Of a stretch of DNA of 64,000 bases, positions 19,900 to 28,851 are shown one piece after another. Source of the DNA: Martelella mediterranea (GTDB lineage Bacteria > Pseudomonadota > Alphaproteobacteria > Rhizobiales > Rhizobiaceae); NCBI RefSeq assembly GCF_021021415.1, contig NZ_JAINWJ010000001.1, positions 186,001 to 250,000 on the forward strand. Direction: 5' to 3'. Each line of letters starts with the position of its first letter. The first letter of the stretch is position 1. The translations under genes and the position numbers were made by a program. The notes beneath the pieces are model-generated. The model was not told the DNA's origin, did not search any database, and worked only from the letters and a program-made list of their open reading frames with translations.

Positions 19900-21438
19900 C
19901 TATTTCGTCTTCGCGTCTTCCCCGTTAGCATCGCCGCGCCAGCGTTTGAAGCTTGCAAACCGGCGGAAGGCGGGAATCGAGAACAGGATGGTGAGCGCGA
20001 TCAGCACCGCGAAGCCGGCCGAAACGGGCCGCGTGAAGAAGGCGGTGATGTCGCCATTCGACAGGATCAACCCGCGTCGCAAGCTCTTGTCCAGCAGGGC
20101 GCCGAGGATGATGCCGAGCACCAGCGGCGCCATCGGGTAGTTCAGGCGGCGCAGAATATAGCCGCCGACACCGAAGGCGAACATCACCCAGATATCGAAA
20201 ATCCGCTGGGACAGCGCATAGGGACCGATGACGCAGAGGGTGAACACCATCGGCATCAGGATCGTTCGGGGGATCTGAAGCACTCGCACGAACAGCGGCG
20301 TCAGCGCCATGCCGAACACGCCCATGGCAATGGTGGCGAAGATCAGCATCACGGCGATGGTGTAGATCATGTCGGGCTGGTCGAACATGATCATCGGCCC
20401 GGGGCGCACGCCATGCAGGAACAGCGCCGCGATCAGCACGGCCGCCGATGCCGAACCCGGCACGCCGAGCGTCAGCGTCGGGATCAGCGAACCGGGCACG
20501 ACGGCCGAGTTGCCGGTTTCGGCAGCGATCAGCCCTTCCTGGCTGCCCTTGCCGAATTCGTCGCGCTCCTTCGAATGGCGCTTGGCGGCGGCATAGGACC
20601 CCCATGCGCCGATATCCTCGCCGACGCCCGGAATGATGCCGACCAGCGTGCCGATGACGCCGGATTCGAGCACGGTACGCTTGTAGCGCCAGACACTTCC
20701 GAAAAGCTCCTTCAGCGGTGCCGGCACGGATTTACTGCGGGCGAGTTCGGCCGCCGGCAGCGTCATGGCAAAGAGTACTTCGGCGAAACCGAAGGCGCCG
20801 ACCATGGCCGGAATCAGCTCGATCCCGCCATTCATCTGCTGGATGCCGAAATTGAAGCGGACATAGGAATGAATTCCTTCCGAGCCGATCATCGCCACCG
20901 ACAGGCCGATCAGGCCGGCCATATAGCCCTTCAGCGGCTCGCCGGAATGGGTGAGCTGGCCGGAGATGATGATGCCGAACAGCGCCAGCCAGAAGAATTC
21001 ATAGGAGCCGAAGCCGAAGGCGGCTTCCGCCAGCGGCGGCGCGATCAGCACCAGCATGGCGATGCCGACCAGCGTGCCGAGCATCGAGCCGAAGGTGGCG
21101 ATTGCCATGGCGAGCGAGCCCTTGCCCTTGCGCACCAGCGGAAAGCCGTCCAGTGCGGTCGCGGCGCTCGCCGGCGTGCCGGGAATATTGAGCAGGATGG
21201 CGCTGCGCGAGCCGCCATAAATCGCGCCGACATACATGCAGATCAGCACCATGATCGCGGTATTGCGGTCCAGCGAATAGGTGAGCGTCGTCAGGAGCGC
21301 CACGCCCATCGTCGCCGTCAGGCCGGGCAGCGCGCCGACGAAGATGCCGAGCAGCGTCGCCCACACGACGTTGAACAGCATCATCGGCGTTGTGAGTTCG
21401 GAAAAGGCGCTGGCGAGCGCGTCGATCACGGGGGTCAT
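19900..21438 (-). CDS. Tripartite tricarboxylate transporter large permease (TctA family)
   Basis: 512 aa, strongly hydrophobic, about 11-12 membrane segments, the usual length for TctA. LPGLTATMGVALLTTLTYSLD, YVGAIYGGSRSAILLNIPGTPASAATALDGFPL and IIPGVGEDIGAWGSYAAAKRHSK are conserved TctA blocks. It forms the sodium- or proton-coupled transport channel with the small subunit whose stop overlaps its start (21435-21438). The substrate in this cluster is likely a sugar acid or related carboxylate. Confidence 0.95.
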   Translation of the reverse strand: MTPVIDALASAFSELTTPMMLFNVVWATLLGIFVGALPGLTATMGVALLTTLTYSLDRNTAIMVLICMYVGAIYGGSRSAILLNIPGTPASAATALDGFPLVRKGKGSLAMAIATFGSMLGTLVGIAMLVLIAPPLAEAAFGFGSYEFFWLALFGIIISGQLTHSGEPLKGYMAGLIGLSVAMIGSEGIHSYVRFNFGIQQMNGGIELIPAMVGAFGFAEVLFAMTLPAAELARSKSVPAPLKELFGSVWRYKRTVLESGVIGTLVGIIPGVGEDIGAWGSYAAAKRHSKERDEFGKGSQEGLIAAETGNSAVVPGSLIPTLTLGVPGSASAAVLIAALFLHGVRPGPMIMFDQPDMIYTIAVMLIFATIAMGVFGMALTPLFVRVLQIPRTILMPMVFTLCVIGPYALSQRIFDIWVMFAFGVGGYILRRLNYPMAPLVLGIILGALLDKSLRRGLILSNGDITAFFTRPVSAGFAVLIALTILFSIPAFRRFASFKRWRGDANGEDAKTK

Positions 21439-21935
21439 GGCAGGCGCACCAGAAACAGATCTTCAAAAAGGTATGACACAGCGCCGCCGAAGACGATCGC
21501 AATCACCAGCGCGCGGGCGATGGTGATGATCATGGCGCGCCGCGGCATGCCGGGCGAAAACTCGAAGGCCAGAATGAAGGTGGCGACGAACAGGCTGCTC
21601 GCCACCCAGAAATGCACGCGACCGACCAGCACGATCGCGTAGATCGCGCAAAGGGCAATGAGCCCGGAAAGCCGCACCAGTTCCTCGCGGGTCACCATGC
21701 CGCTCGCCCGGCGCTCGTCGTCGCCATCCCGGCTGCGCAGGAGGCCGATGAGCTGAAGGCCGGCAACGATGGTCATGGCGATGCCAAGCACGATCGGCAG
21801 CAGGCCCGGGAAGCTTGCCGGCGGAATGTGTCGGACTTCCAGCCGGTCCATGGTGTAGCCGCCAATGAGCTGGGCAATCCCGACGGCAAGCAGGATGGTC
21901 GAGACGGCAATGTCGACGGAGCGGATTTTCAGCAT
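21435..21935 (-). CDS. Tripartite tricarboxylate transporter small permease (TctB family)
   Basis: 166 aa with four hydrophobic segments and the family layout: STILLAVGIAQLIGGYTMDRLEVRHIPPASFPGLLPIVLGIAMTIVAGLQLIGLL, a charged loop with SRDGDDERRAS, then two more helices. TctB proteins are poorly conserved, and identification rests on length, helices and position between tctC- and tctA-like genes. Its TGA overlaps the ATG of the large permease by 4 bases. Confidence 0.9.
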   Translation of the reverse strand: MLKIRSVDIAVSTILLAVGIAQLIGGYTMDRLEVRHIPPASFPGLLPIVLGIAMTIVAGLQLIGLLRSRDGDDERRASGMVTREELVRLSGLIALCAIYAIVLVGRVHFWVASSLFVATFILAFEFSPGMPRRAMIITIARALVIAIVFGGAVSYLFEDLFLVRLP

Positions 21936-22035
21936 GAAGCCTCCGAGGAAACGGGATGAGGCGGCGGCACCGCCGCCCCGGTTTGTTTTGACGTTTCGCG
22001 AGGCCGGATTGCTCCCTCCGCACAGCCCCCCAATC

Positions 22036-22230
22036 TTCTCGCCCCGGAGGGGAGAGATGTCGCGAAAGCGACAGTGAGGGGGGAACTTATCCTTACGGAC
22101 GCCCTCACGAACGGAAATGCTGCATCACCCTCACTGCCCCTTTCGGGGCATCTCTCCCGCAAGCGGGAGAGAATATTGGGAGCGAGACCGAAGGCCATCT
22201 GCGATTGCTCTCCCCCTCAAGGGGGAGATC
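22036..22230. repeat. Mosaic of palindromes in the tctB-tctC gap
   Basis: The 318-base gap 21936-22253 holds no gene but is packed with hairpins: GTCGC-GAAA-GCGAC (22059-22072), GCCCC-TTTC-GGGGC (22136-22149), CTCTCCCGC-AA-GCGGGAGAG (22152-22171) and TCTCCCCCT-CA-AGGGGGAGA (22209-22228). CAGTGAGGG (22072 on) and CCCTCACTG (22128 on) are inverted copies. The style matches the dispersed palindromic intergenic repeats of rhizobia-like alphaproteobacteria. It may also lower expression of tctBA relative to tctC. Confidence 0.7.
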
Positions 22231-22253
22231 GGGTATTGCTGCGCCAGCCGCCC

Positions 22254-23264
22254 TTATTCCGGGCAGGTCAGGCCGACTTCGGACGGGTCCTTCACCGCCT
22301 CGCCGCGGGCCTTCATGGCGCAGGCCTCGTTGGTCGCAACCGGAATGGCGCGGGCGCGGGCCTCGTCGCCATAGCTCGGCGCAAAGCTCGCGCCGCGCTC
22401 ATTGGCATATTTCTTCAGCGCCTCGGAGTTCATCACCTTGTCAGCCCAGACCTGATCGACCGTGTCGTAGACTTCCTGCGGCGCGCCCTTCGGGATGAAG
22501 ACGCCGAAATAGTCCGGGGCGACATCGATATCGAGCCATTCGGTGACCGGCGGAACCGGGTCGATGCCTTCGATTTCGAGCGGCGTGTCGGAAAGCACGG
22601 CCAGCGGACGCAGGCGACCGGCCTTGATCATTTCGGTCTGCTCCACGGCAAGCTGGGTCGTCATGTCGACCTCGCCCGAAGCCGCGGCGATAACGGCCGG
22701 ATTGCCGCCGTCATAGGCGACCATGCGGGCCGACAAGTTGCCGCCCATCGCATCCTGTAGCGTGGCAAAGGCCGTACCGCCCGAGGAGGTGACGCCGGCG
22801 GTCCCGACGGTCACATCGCCGGTCTTCATGGCTTCCATCAGCTCGCCGAAATCCTTGTAGGGCGCATCGGCGTTGACCGAGATCAGCGGCGCGTTGGCAA
22901 CGTGCAGGTAGATCCGGTAATCGTCGATGTTGGACTCTTCGAGCAGGCCGGAAACGGCATAGGTGGCATTGTTGGCGATCGCGTTCGCGGTCCAGGTATA
23001 ACCGTCACGCGGGGCGTCCATCGCCGCCTTGGTGCCGATCGATCCGGATGCGCCCGGCTGGTTGACCACGACGACTTCCGTTCCAAGAGCCTCGGACAGG
23101 ATCGGAGCAACGACGCGGGTGACCTGATCGGTCGAACCGCCCGCCGACCACGGCACGATGATGTTGATCGGCCGGTCGGGCTGCCAGGTTTCGGCAGACG
23201 CTGCGCCGGCGGCGAAAAGAGCGATTGCGGCTGCGGAAACAGCCAGTTTCGAAAGCATGGACAT
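22254..23264 (-). CDS. Tripartite tricarboxylate transporter periplasmic binding protein (TctC family)
   Basis: 336 aa. A Sec signal peptide MSMLSKLAVSAAAIALFAAG ends at ASA-E. The mature protein begins TWQPDRPINIIVPWSAGGSTDQVTRVVAPIL, the TctC/Bug hallmark, followed by VVVNQPGASGSIGTK, which forms part of the carboxylate pocket. It delivers the substrate to the permeases at 21435 and 19900. A 161-base gap upstream has a good ribosome site (GGGAGGAG), a possible -35 and an operator-like palindrome, so it probably has its own promoter in the operon. Confidence 0.95.
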   Translation of the reverse strand: MSMLSKLAVSAAAIALFAAGAASAETWQPDRPINIIVPWSAGGSTDQVTRVVAPILSEALGTEVVVVNQPGASGSIGTKAAMDAPRDGYTWTANAIANNATYAVSGLLEESNIDDYRIYLHVANAPLISVNADAPYKDFGELMEAMKTGDVTVGTAGVTSSGGTAFATLQDAMGGNLSARMVAYDGGNPAVIAAASGEVDMTTQLAVEQTEMIKAGRLRPLAVLSDTPLEIEGIDPVPPVTEWLDIDVAPDYFGVFIPKGAPQEVYDTVDQVWADKVMNSEALKKYANERGASFAPSYGDEARARAIPVATNEACAMKARGEAVKDPSEVGLTCPE

Positions 23265-23282
23265 GATAGTCTCCTCCCTTGA

Positions 23283-23296
23283 CTACTGGATAGTAG
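23283..23296. promoter_or_regulatory. Candidate TetR operator upstream of the TctC-like gene
   Basis: CTACT-GGAT-AGTAG is a palindrome 19 bases upstream of the start codon. On the minus strand it lies downstream of TTGACA (23322-23317), where a -10 would be. Read on the minus strand it contains ACCTAC and CCAGT, also found contiguously in the site before the first gene of the unit (26594-26617). Confidence 0.4.
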
Positions 23297-23425
23297 GTTA
23301 CGGGCACCTGACCTCGTGTCAAGTGACCGGTATCCGCAGTTTCCGGCCGATCCGCCGGGGAAGCGCTCCTCTTGCTCCTCCCCCGGCCTTCCGACCGCCT
23401 GCCTGCGCAAGCAGGTAATTCAAGC

Positions 23426-24253
23426 TCAGCAGCAATTGGCCGCGCGCTCGATGATGATCTCCATCACCTCGTCCGGATCGCGCTTCCACCAGTTCTCCGC
23501 TGAAAAAATCTCGACCTCGTTCAGTCCTGAAAAACCCTCGGCCTCCACGGCTGCGCGCAGGTCCGGGATATCGATGACGCCATCGCCCATCATGCCGCGG
23601 TCGTTCAGCATGTCGGTGGTCGGCACCAGCCAGTCGCAAAGGTGAAACGCCATCAGACGCTCCTTCCCCGCGCGGCTGATCTCAGCCTTCACCGCCGGGT
23701 CCCACCAGATGTGGTAGACGTCGGCGGCAACGCCGATGCCGTCGCCGAGCCGGTCGCAGATGTCGAGCGCCTGCGCCATCGTGTTCACCGCGGCGCGGTC
23801 GGCCGCATACATCGGATGCAGCGGCTCTATGGCGATCTTCACATTCACGGTGCGGGCATAGTCGAGCGTCTTCGCCAGCCCTTCCTCGATCATGGCGCGG
23901 GCGCCGTCGAGATCGCGGCGGCCCTTCGGCAAACCACCGACGACCATGACAAGGCATTCAGAGCCGATGGTCGCGGCCTCGTCGACAGCGCGCCGATTGT
24001 CCTCCAGAACGGCGTCCGTCAGCGCGCCTTCGGCCGTGTACCATCCGCCGCGGCAAAGGCCCGAGACGCCGAGACCGGCATCGCGGATCTGGCGGGCGGC
24101 CTTGTCGGCGCCAAGCGCCTGCAACTGGTCGCGCCATGGCGACAGGCCGCCGAAACCGTGGCGGGCGCAGCCTTCGATCGCCTGATCGAGCTTCCATTGC
24201 GCCCGCGTGGTCGCGGTGTTCAGCGAAAGCCTTTCGGGGGTGATCACCGCCAT
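23426..24253 (-). CDS. Sugar phosphate isomerase/epimerase, TIM barrel
   Basis: 275 aa, AP_endonuc_2 (xylose-isomerase-like) fold. KIAIEPLHPMYAADR (Glu), GIGVAADVYHIWWD (Asp, His), MAFHLCDWLVPT (His) and GLNEVEIFS (Glu) give the expected metal ligands in order. It probably interconverts keto sugars or their phosphates. It follows the DUF993 gene by 4 bases and is one of two such isomerases in the cluster (the other is at 18386). Confidence 0.88.
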   Translation of the reverse strand: MAVITPERLSLNTATTRAQWKLDQAIEGCARHGFGGLSPWRDQLQALGADKAARQIRDAGLGVSGLCRGGWYTAEGALTDAVLEDNRRAVDEAATIGSECLVMVVGGLPKGRRDLDGARAMIEEGLAKTLDYARTVNVKIAIEPLHPMYAADRAAVNTMAQALDICDRLGDGIGVAADVYHIWWDPAVKAEISRAGKERLMAFHLCDWLVPTTDMLNDRGMMGDGVIDIPDLRAAVEAEGFSGLNEVEIFSAENWWKRDPDEVMEIIIERAANCC

Positions 24254-24257
24254 GCCG

Positions 24258-25421
24258 TCAGACCCCGATGCCGTGGGTTGCCATCGCCCGCGCGGTGCGG
24301 GCTGCGGCCATCTCGGTATCTGCGATCAGCCCCGCCGCATCGGCAAGCCGGACGATCTCGGCCAGGTGCTGCGCCGAGCGGGCGCTCTGCTGACCGCCGA
24401 GCATGGTGAAATGGTCCTGATGGCCCATCAGATAGGCCAGGAACACGACGCCGGTCTTGTAGTAGCGCGTCGGCGCCTTGAAGATATGGCGCGACAGCGG
24501 CACGGTCGGCTCCATCACCGCGCTCCAGCGCTGCATGTCGCCCTTGGCAAGGGCCGCAAGCCCGGTGGCGGCAACGGGGGCGATCGGATCGAAAATGCCG
24601 AGCAGCGCGTGGCTGTAACCCTGGTCGTCGCCGGCGATCAGCTCCGGATAGTTGAAGTCGTCGCCGGTATACATCTTCACGCCTTCCGGCAGCCGGCGGC
24701 GCATGGCGATTTCCTTTTCGGCCGAAAGCAGCGAGATCTTGATGCCGTCGACCTTGGCGGCATTGTCCTCGATGATCTTGAGGCAGGTATCCATCGCCGT
24801 CATGTGATCGGCGCTCGCCCAATAGCCTTCCAGCGCCGGGTCGAACATCTCGCCAAGCCAATGCAGCACGGCCGGCTGCTTCAGGCCCGAAAGAATGCGG
24901 CCATAGACGCGGGCGTAGTCATCGGCGCTTTTTGCGACCTTGCAGAGCGCGCGCGAGGCCATCAGGATCACCTGACCGCCGGTCGCCTCGACGGCTTCAC
25001 ACTGCATTTCGTAAGCTGCAATCACATCATCGATGGTCTTGGCATCGGCGGGGTCGAGATGGTCGGTGCCCGCGCCGCAGGCGATCGAATGACCGCCGGC
25101 CTTTGCTTCGGCCACCGAGCGCTGGATCAGCTCCAGCGAGGTCGGCCAGTCCATGCCCATACCGCGCTGGGCGGTGTCCATGGCTTCGGCCACGCCGAAG
25201 CCGAGCGACCAGAGATGGCGGCGAAACGCCATCGTCTTGTCCCAGTCGACATTGCAGTCCGACCACGGATTGTTGTCGGCAAGCGGATCGACGACGACAT
25301 GGGCGGCGGCAAATACCTTGCGGTTCCATTCGCCCCGATCGGGCGTCACGCCAGCGCCGGAAAAGGAGAAGGTCTCGATGCCGCCGGAGGCGGTCGGAAG
25401 CTTGATAGCTGTCATACTCAT
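24258..25421 (-). CDS. DUF993 family, DapA-like aldolase/lyase candidate
   Basis: 387 aa with full-length similarity, by recognisable blocks, to the DUF993 group annotated as dihydrodipicolinate-synthase family. Examples are FSFSGAGVTPDRGEWNRKVFAAAHVVVDPLADNNPWSDCNVDWDKTMAFRRHLWSLG, split here by function: a leading barrel strand and a conserved WDKT box. A lysine in VDGIKISLLSAEKE is placed as the Schiff-base lysine would be. The reaction is not established; position between a dehydrogenase and an isomerase gene suggests aldol cleavage or dehydration of an oxidised sugar. The start overlaps the dehydrogenase stop by 4 bases; the ATG at 25415 is an alternative. Confidence 0.82.
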   Translation of the reverse strand: MSMTAIKLPTASGGIETFSFSGAGVTPDRGEWNRKVFAAAHVVVDPLADNNPWSDCNVDWDKTMAFRRHLWSLGFGVAEAMDTAQRGMGMDWPTSLELIQRSVAEAKAGGHSIACGAGTDHLDPADAKTIDDVIAAYEMQCEAVEATGGQVILMASRALCKVAKSADDYARVYGRILSGLKQPAVLHWLGEMFDPALEGYWASADHMTAMDTCLKIIEDNAAKVDGIKISLLSAEKEIAMRRRLPEGVKMYTGDDFNYPELIAGDDQGYSHALLGIFDPIAPVAATGLAALAKGDMQRWSAVMEPTVPLSRHIFKAPTRYYKTGVVFLAYLMGHQDHFTMLGGQQSARSAQHLAEIVRLADAAGLIADTEMAAARTARAMATHGIGV

Positions 25422-26572
25422 ATCCCCAGATCTTCGAGGTCGACCCAGCGGCGTTCACGGGCGCTCTTATATCCGGCTTCGGCAAGCTGCACGCCCTTGG
25501 CGCCCTCGGTCAGCGTATAGGCCCAGGGGCCGTCTTCCAGCACGTGGCGCAGGAACTGTTCCCACTGCACCTTGAAGCCGTTGTCGAATACCGTGTTGTC
25601 CGGCACGTCCTGCCAGTCCTCGAAGAAGTTCATCTTCTGCGGTTCGTCCGGGTTCCATACCGGCTTCGGCGTATTGGCGCGGTGCTGACTGTAGCATTTG
25701 TGCAACCCGGCAACGGCGGAGCCGTGGGTGCCGTCGATCTGGAACGTCACCAGATCATCGCGACGCACGCGGGTGCACCAGCTTGAATTAATGTGGGCGA
25801 CGATATCGCCTTCCAGCATGAAGGTCGCATAGGCCGCATCATCGGCGGTTGCCTTGTATTCCCTGCCCTGCTCATCAATGCGGGTCGGGATATGGGTCGC
25901 GGTGGTGCAGGATACCGACTTGACCGGGGCGACGACATTATCCAGCACATAACGCCAGTGGCAGAGCATGTCCGAGACCATACCGCCGCCATCCTCGGCG
26001 CGGTAGTTCCAGCTCGGGCGCTGCGCCGGCTGGTCCTCGCCGGTGAAGACCCAATAGCCGAATTCGCCCTTCACCGACAGAATCTTGCCGAAGAAGCCGT
26101 TATCGCGCAGCCGCTTCAGCTTGACGAGGCCGGGCAAGTCGAGCTTGTCGTGAACGATGCCGTTCTTGACGCCTTTTTCCTTGGCATAGCGGGCGATCTC
26201 GACAGCCTCTTCCAGACCTTCGGAAACCGGCTTTTCGGAATAGACATGCTTGCCGGCATCAATCGCTTTCCTCAGCAGCGTCGGACGCAGCTTGGTGGAG
26301 GCGGCATCGAAGAAGATCACGTTGTAGGGATCGGCAAGCGCCGCATCGAGATCCGTGGTGACGCGCTGAACGCCGTGGCGCTTCGCCAGTTCCTCGATCT
26401 TGGCTGCGTTGCGGCCAACGATGATCGGATCCGGCATCACAAGCGAGCCGTCACTCAAACGCAGACCGCCCTGATCGCGGATCGCGAGCACCGAACGGAT
26501 AAGATGCTGGTTCATTCCCATGCGGCCGGTGACGCCGTGCATGATGATCCCGATACGATTGGTATCAGCCAT
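25418..26572 (-). CDS. Gfo/Idh/MocA-family oxidoreductase
   Basis: 384 aa. The nucleotide-binding loop is GVTGRMGMNQH near residue 14 and the family KP motif is VYSEKPVSEG near residue 112. The C-terminal domain holds GGGMVSDMLCHWRYVLDN, where DMxxH is the usual catalytic aspartate-histidine pair. It oxidises a sugar or inositol-type substrate with NAD(P). As the first gene of the long minus-strand unit, it has a good ribosome site (AGGGAGGAA) and an operator-like palindrome upstream. Confidence 0.92.
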   Translation of the reverse strand: MADTNRIGIIMHGVTGRMGMNQHLIRSVLAIRDQGGLRLSDGSLVMPDPIIVGRNAAKIEELAKRHGVQRVTTDLDAALADPYNVIFFDAASTKLRPTLLRKAIDAGKHVYSEKPVSEGLEEAVEIARYAKEKGVKNGIVHDKLDLPGLVKLKRLRDNGFFGKILSVKGEFGYWVFTGEDQPAQRPSWNYRAEDGGGMVSDMLCHWRYVLDNVVAPVKSVSCTTATHIPTRIDEQGREYKATADDAAYATFMLEGDIVAHINSSWCTRVRRDDLVTFQIDGTHGSAVAGLHKCYSQHRANTPKPVWNPDEPQKMNFFEDWQDVPDNTVFDNGFKVQWEQFLRHVLEDGPWAYTLTEGAKGVQLAEAGYKSARERRWVDLEDLGI

Positions 26573-26593
26573 AGAATTCCTCCCTGAACTTGC

Positions 26594-26617
26594 TTATTAC
26601 CTACCAGTTAGTAATAA
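26594..26617. promoter_or_regulatory. Candidate TetR operator and promoter of the sugar-acid unit
   Basis: TTATTAC-N10-GTAATAA forms a palindrome whose centre reads CTACCAGTTA. On the minus strand it directly follows TTGACG (26626-26621), a plausible -35, so a bound repressor would sit over the core promoter. Part of the core recurs at 23283-23296. Confidence 0.5.
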
Positions 26618-26800
26618 ACGCGTCAAACGGTTTTATTCGTGACCTTTGGTGAAACAGGATGAACGATCCACTGGAGACGATGTCGTCGGTCGTAAAGCCC
26701 TCTTGGCACCGCCAGACACAAACATGAGTTATTTAGTCTTGATTTAACGCCGCACCAATCCTAAAGAGCGATCCAACGACACAAATGCACGGAGTCAGAG

Positions 26801-27817
26801 ATGGAATCGCACAAGAAACTTGGTATTGCCGCCGGCCTGATGGTGGCCCTGACGTCTGTGCCGACGCTGGCCGCTTCAACCTCCTACCCGCTCACGATCG
26901 AAAACTGCGGCGCAACCGTGGTCTTCGAAAAGGCGCCGGAACATGCCGTTGCGCTTGGCCAGAACAGCGCCGAAATCATGCTGTTGCTGGGCCTGGAAGA
27001 CAGGATGGCGGCCACCGCCTTCTGGCCCAATGAGGTTCTGCCCGAACTGGCGGAGGCCAATGCAAAGGTCAAGCTTTTGAGCGTCGAGTTCCCCACGCTG
27101 GAGTCCGTCCTGGAGCAGCAGCCCGATTTCGTCGCGGCGATGCTGCCGATCCTGATGGGACCGGACAGCAAACTGGCCAAGCGCGACGACTTTGAAAGCC
27201 TGGGCATTCCCACCTACCTCTCTCCGAGCGCCTGCTCGACCACGCTGGACACGGGCGATGCCTATGGAAGCCGCGACCAGCTCTGGAACATGGATCTCCT
27301 CTACAAGGAGATCGACGATCTTGCCCGCATATTCGATGTCGAGGACCGCGGACAGGTTCTCATCGCCGACTTCAAGGCGCGCGAACAGGCGCTGCGCGAT
27401 CGGTTCTCCAAAAACGAGAACCTGACATTTCTGTTCTGGTTCTCGAGCCCGTCGCCCGCCGACGACGCCTATCTGGGCGGCGGCAACGGCCCTTCCGGCT
27501 TCATCGCCGACCTTCTCGGCGGTCGCAACGCGCTCGACACCAAGGCGGAGTGGCCGACTTCCAACTGGGAAGGCATCATGGCGGCCGACCCCACCGTCAT
27601 CGTCGCCGCGCAGGTTGACCGCAACCGATGGGACCTCGACACCGCCGAACACAAGATCGAATTTCTGCAAACCGATCCGACCGTCAGCCAGATGGACGCC
27701 GTCAGCAAGGGGCGCATCGTGGTCATGAGCGGGGCGGCCATGAACCCCAGCATCCGCACGCTCTACGGCGCCGAGGAAATCGCCGCACAGCTCGAGGCGA
27801 TCGACCTTTCGAAATGA
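26801..27817 (+). CDS. Metal-chelate ABC transporter binding protein (FecB/BtuF type)
   Basis: 338 aa with an N-terminal signal peptide (MESHKKLGIAAGLMVALTSVPTLAA). The mature domain starts YPLTIENCGATVVFEKAPEHAVALGQNSAEIMLLLGLEDRM, the class III solute-binding pattern for ferric siderophores, cobalamin and similar ligands, with a long central helix. It is followed by an overlapping FecCD permease gene and an ATPase gene. No TonB-dependent receptor lies nearby. Some proteins with this opening are annotated in other bacteria as transporters of other cofactors, so the ligand is left open. Confidence 0.88.
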   Translation: MESHKKLGIAAGLMVALTSVPTLAASTSYPLTIENCGATVVFEKAPEHAVALGQNSAEIMLLLGLEDRMAATAFWPNEVLPELAEANAKVKLLSVEFPTLESVLEQQPDFVAAMLPILMGPDSKLAKRDDFESLGIPTYLSPSACSTTLDTGDAYGSRDQLWNMDLLYKEIDDLARIFDVEDRGQVLIADFKAREQALRDRFSKNENLTFLFWFSSPSPADDAYLGGGNGPSGFIADLLGGRNALDTKAEWPTSNWEGIMAADPTVIVAAQVDRNRWDLDTAEHKIEFLQTDPTVSQMDAVSKGRIVVMSGAAMNPSIRTLYGAEEIAAQLEAIDLSK

Positions 27818-28851
27818 ACACCGCGGATGACACGCGGGCCGGCCTCAGGCTGGCCCTGCTGCTGGCCGGTTCGGCCGTTGTCCTGATCGGCGTGATCGCC
27901 CTGGCGACCGCGATCGGCGACTACAACATACCTGTGAGATCCGTCTTTCTGGCGGTCACCAATCATTTCGGCCTGACGACCGCCGATATTCCCAGGATCG
28001 AACAGAGCGTTGTCTGGAATCTCCGGCTGAGCCGGAGCCTCGTTGCAGCGCTCTGCGGCGCGGGTCTGGCGATCTGCGGGGCCATCCTGCAGGCGCTGTT
28101 GCGCAATGCGCTGGCGGAGCCGTTCGTGCTCGGCGTGTCGGCGGGAGCCTCAACCGGCGCCGTCTGCGTCATCGTGCTGGGCATCGGCGCGGGCGCCGTG
28201 TCGCTGTCGCTCGGCGCCTTCGTTGGCGCCTTTGCCGCCTTCGCGCTGGTGGCCCTGCTCTCGAATGGCGCGACCAGCGGCCCGAGCCATACGATCCTCG
28301 CCGGCGTCGCGGCCTCGCAGCTCTTCAATGCGCTCACCGCCTATATCGTCACCACCTCGGCCAATGCCCAGCAGGCGCGCAATGTCATGTTCTGGCTGCT
28401 CGGCAGTTTCGGCGGCGTTCGCTGGCCCGAATTTCAGTTGCTGGCCGTCGTTCTGTGCATCTGCCTTGCGATCTGCATCTGGATGGCCCGCACGCTCGAC
28501 GCGTTCACCTTCGGCGACGAGGATGCCGCAGCCCTCGGCATTCCCGTGGCCCGCACGCGGCTGATCCTGTTTGGCGTCACGGCGCTGATGACGGCGACGA
28601 TTGTCAGCCAGGTCGGCGCGATCGGCTTTGTCGGGCTGGTGGTGCCGCATGCCGCGCGTTATGTCGTCGGGCCGGTGCATATGCGCCTCCTGCCCGCCTC
28701 GGCGATCCTCGGCGCCGTCTTCATGGTCATCGCCGACATCGCCTCCCGCGTGCTGGTGCCGCAGCAGACCATTCCGATCGGGGTTGTCACCGCGCTGGTC
28801 GGCGTACCGTTCTTCGCCATCATCCTCTATCGCGCGAGGCCCCGGACATGA
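27814..28851 (+). CDS. FecCD-family ABC transporter permease
   Basis: 345 aa from the ATG that overlaps the binding-protein stop (ATGA at 27814); the longer open frame is a shadow. About ten membrane segments are expected. Family blocks are WNLRLSRSLVAALCGAGLAICGAILQALLRNALAEPFVLGVSAGAS and, near the end, QVGAIGFVGLVVPHAARYVVGPVHMRLLPASAILGA, which includes the ATPase-docking loop. It forms a homodimeric channel in the inner membrane. Coupled to the ATPase gene by another ATGA. Confidence 0.93.
   Translation: MNTADDTRAGLRLALLLAGSAVVLIGVIALATAIGDYNIPVRSVFLAVTNHFGLTTADIPRIEQSVVWNLRLSRSLVAALCGAGLAICGAILQALLRNALAEPFVLGVSAGASTGAVCVIVLGIGAGAVSLSLGAFVGAFAAFALVALLSNGATSGPSHTILAGVAASQLFNALTAYIVTTSANAQQARNVMFWLLGSFGGVRWPEFQLLAVVLCICLAICIWMARTLDAFTFGDEDAAALGIPVARTRLILFGVTALMTATIVSQVGAIGFVGLVVPHAARYVVGPVHMRLLPASAILGAVFMVIADIASRVLVPQQTIPIGVVTALVGVPFFAIILYRARPRT

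Noticed and set aside
26573-26800. Cobalamin riboswitch or iron box before the metal-chelate importer
   Set aside because: No B12-box-like sequence, TGA-N9-TCA or ICE-type element that I could support was seen in the leader.
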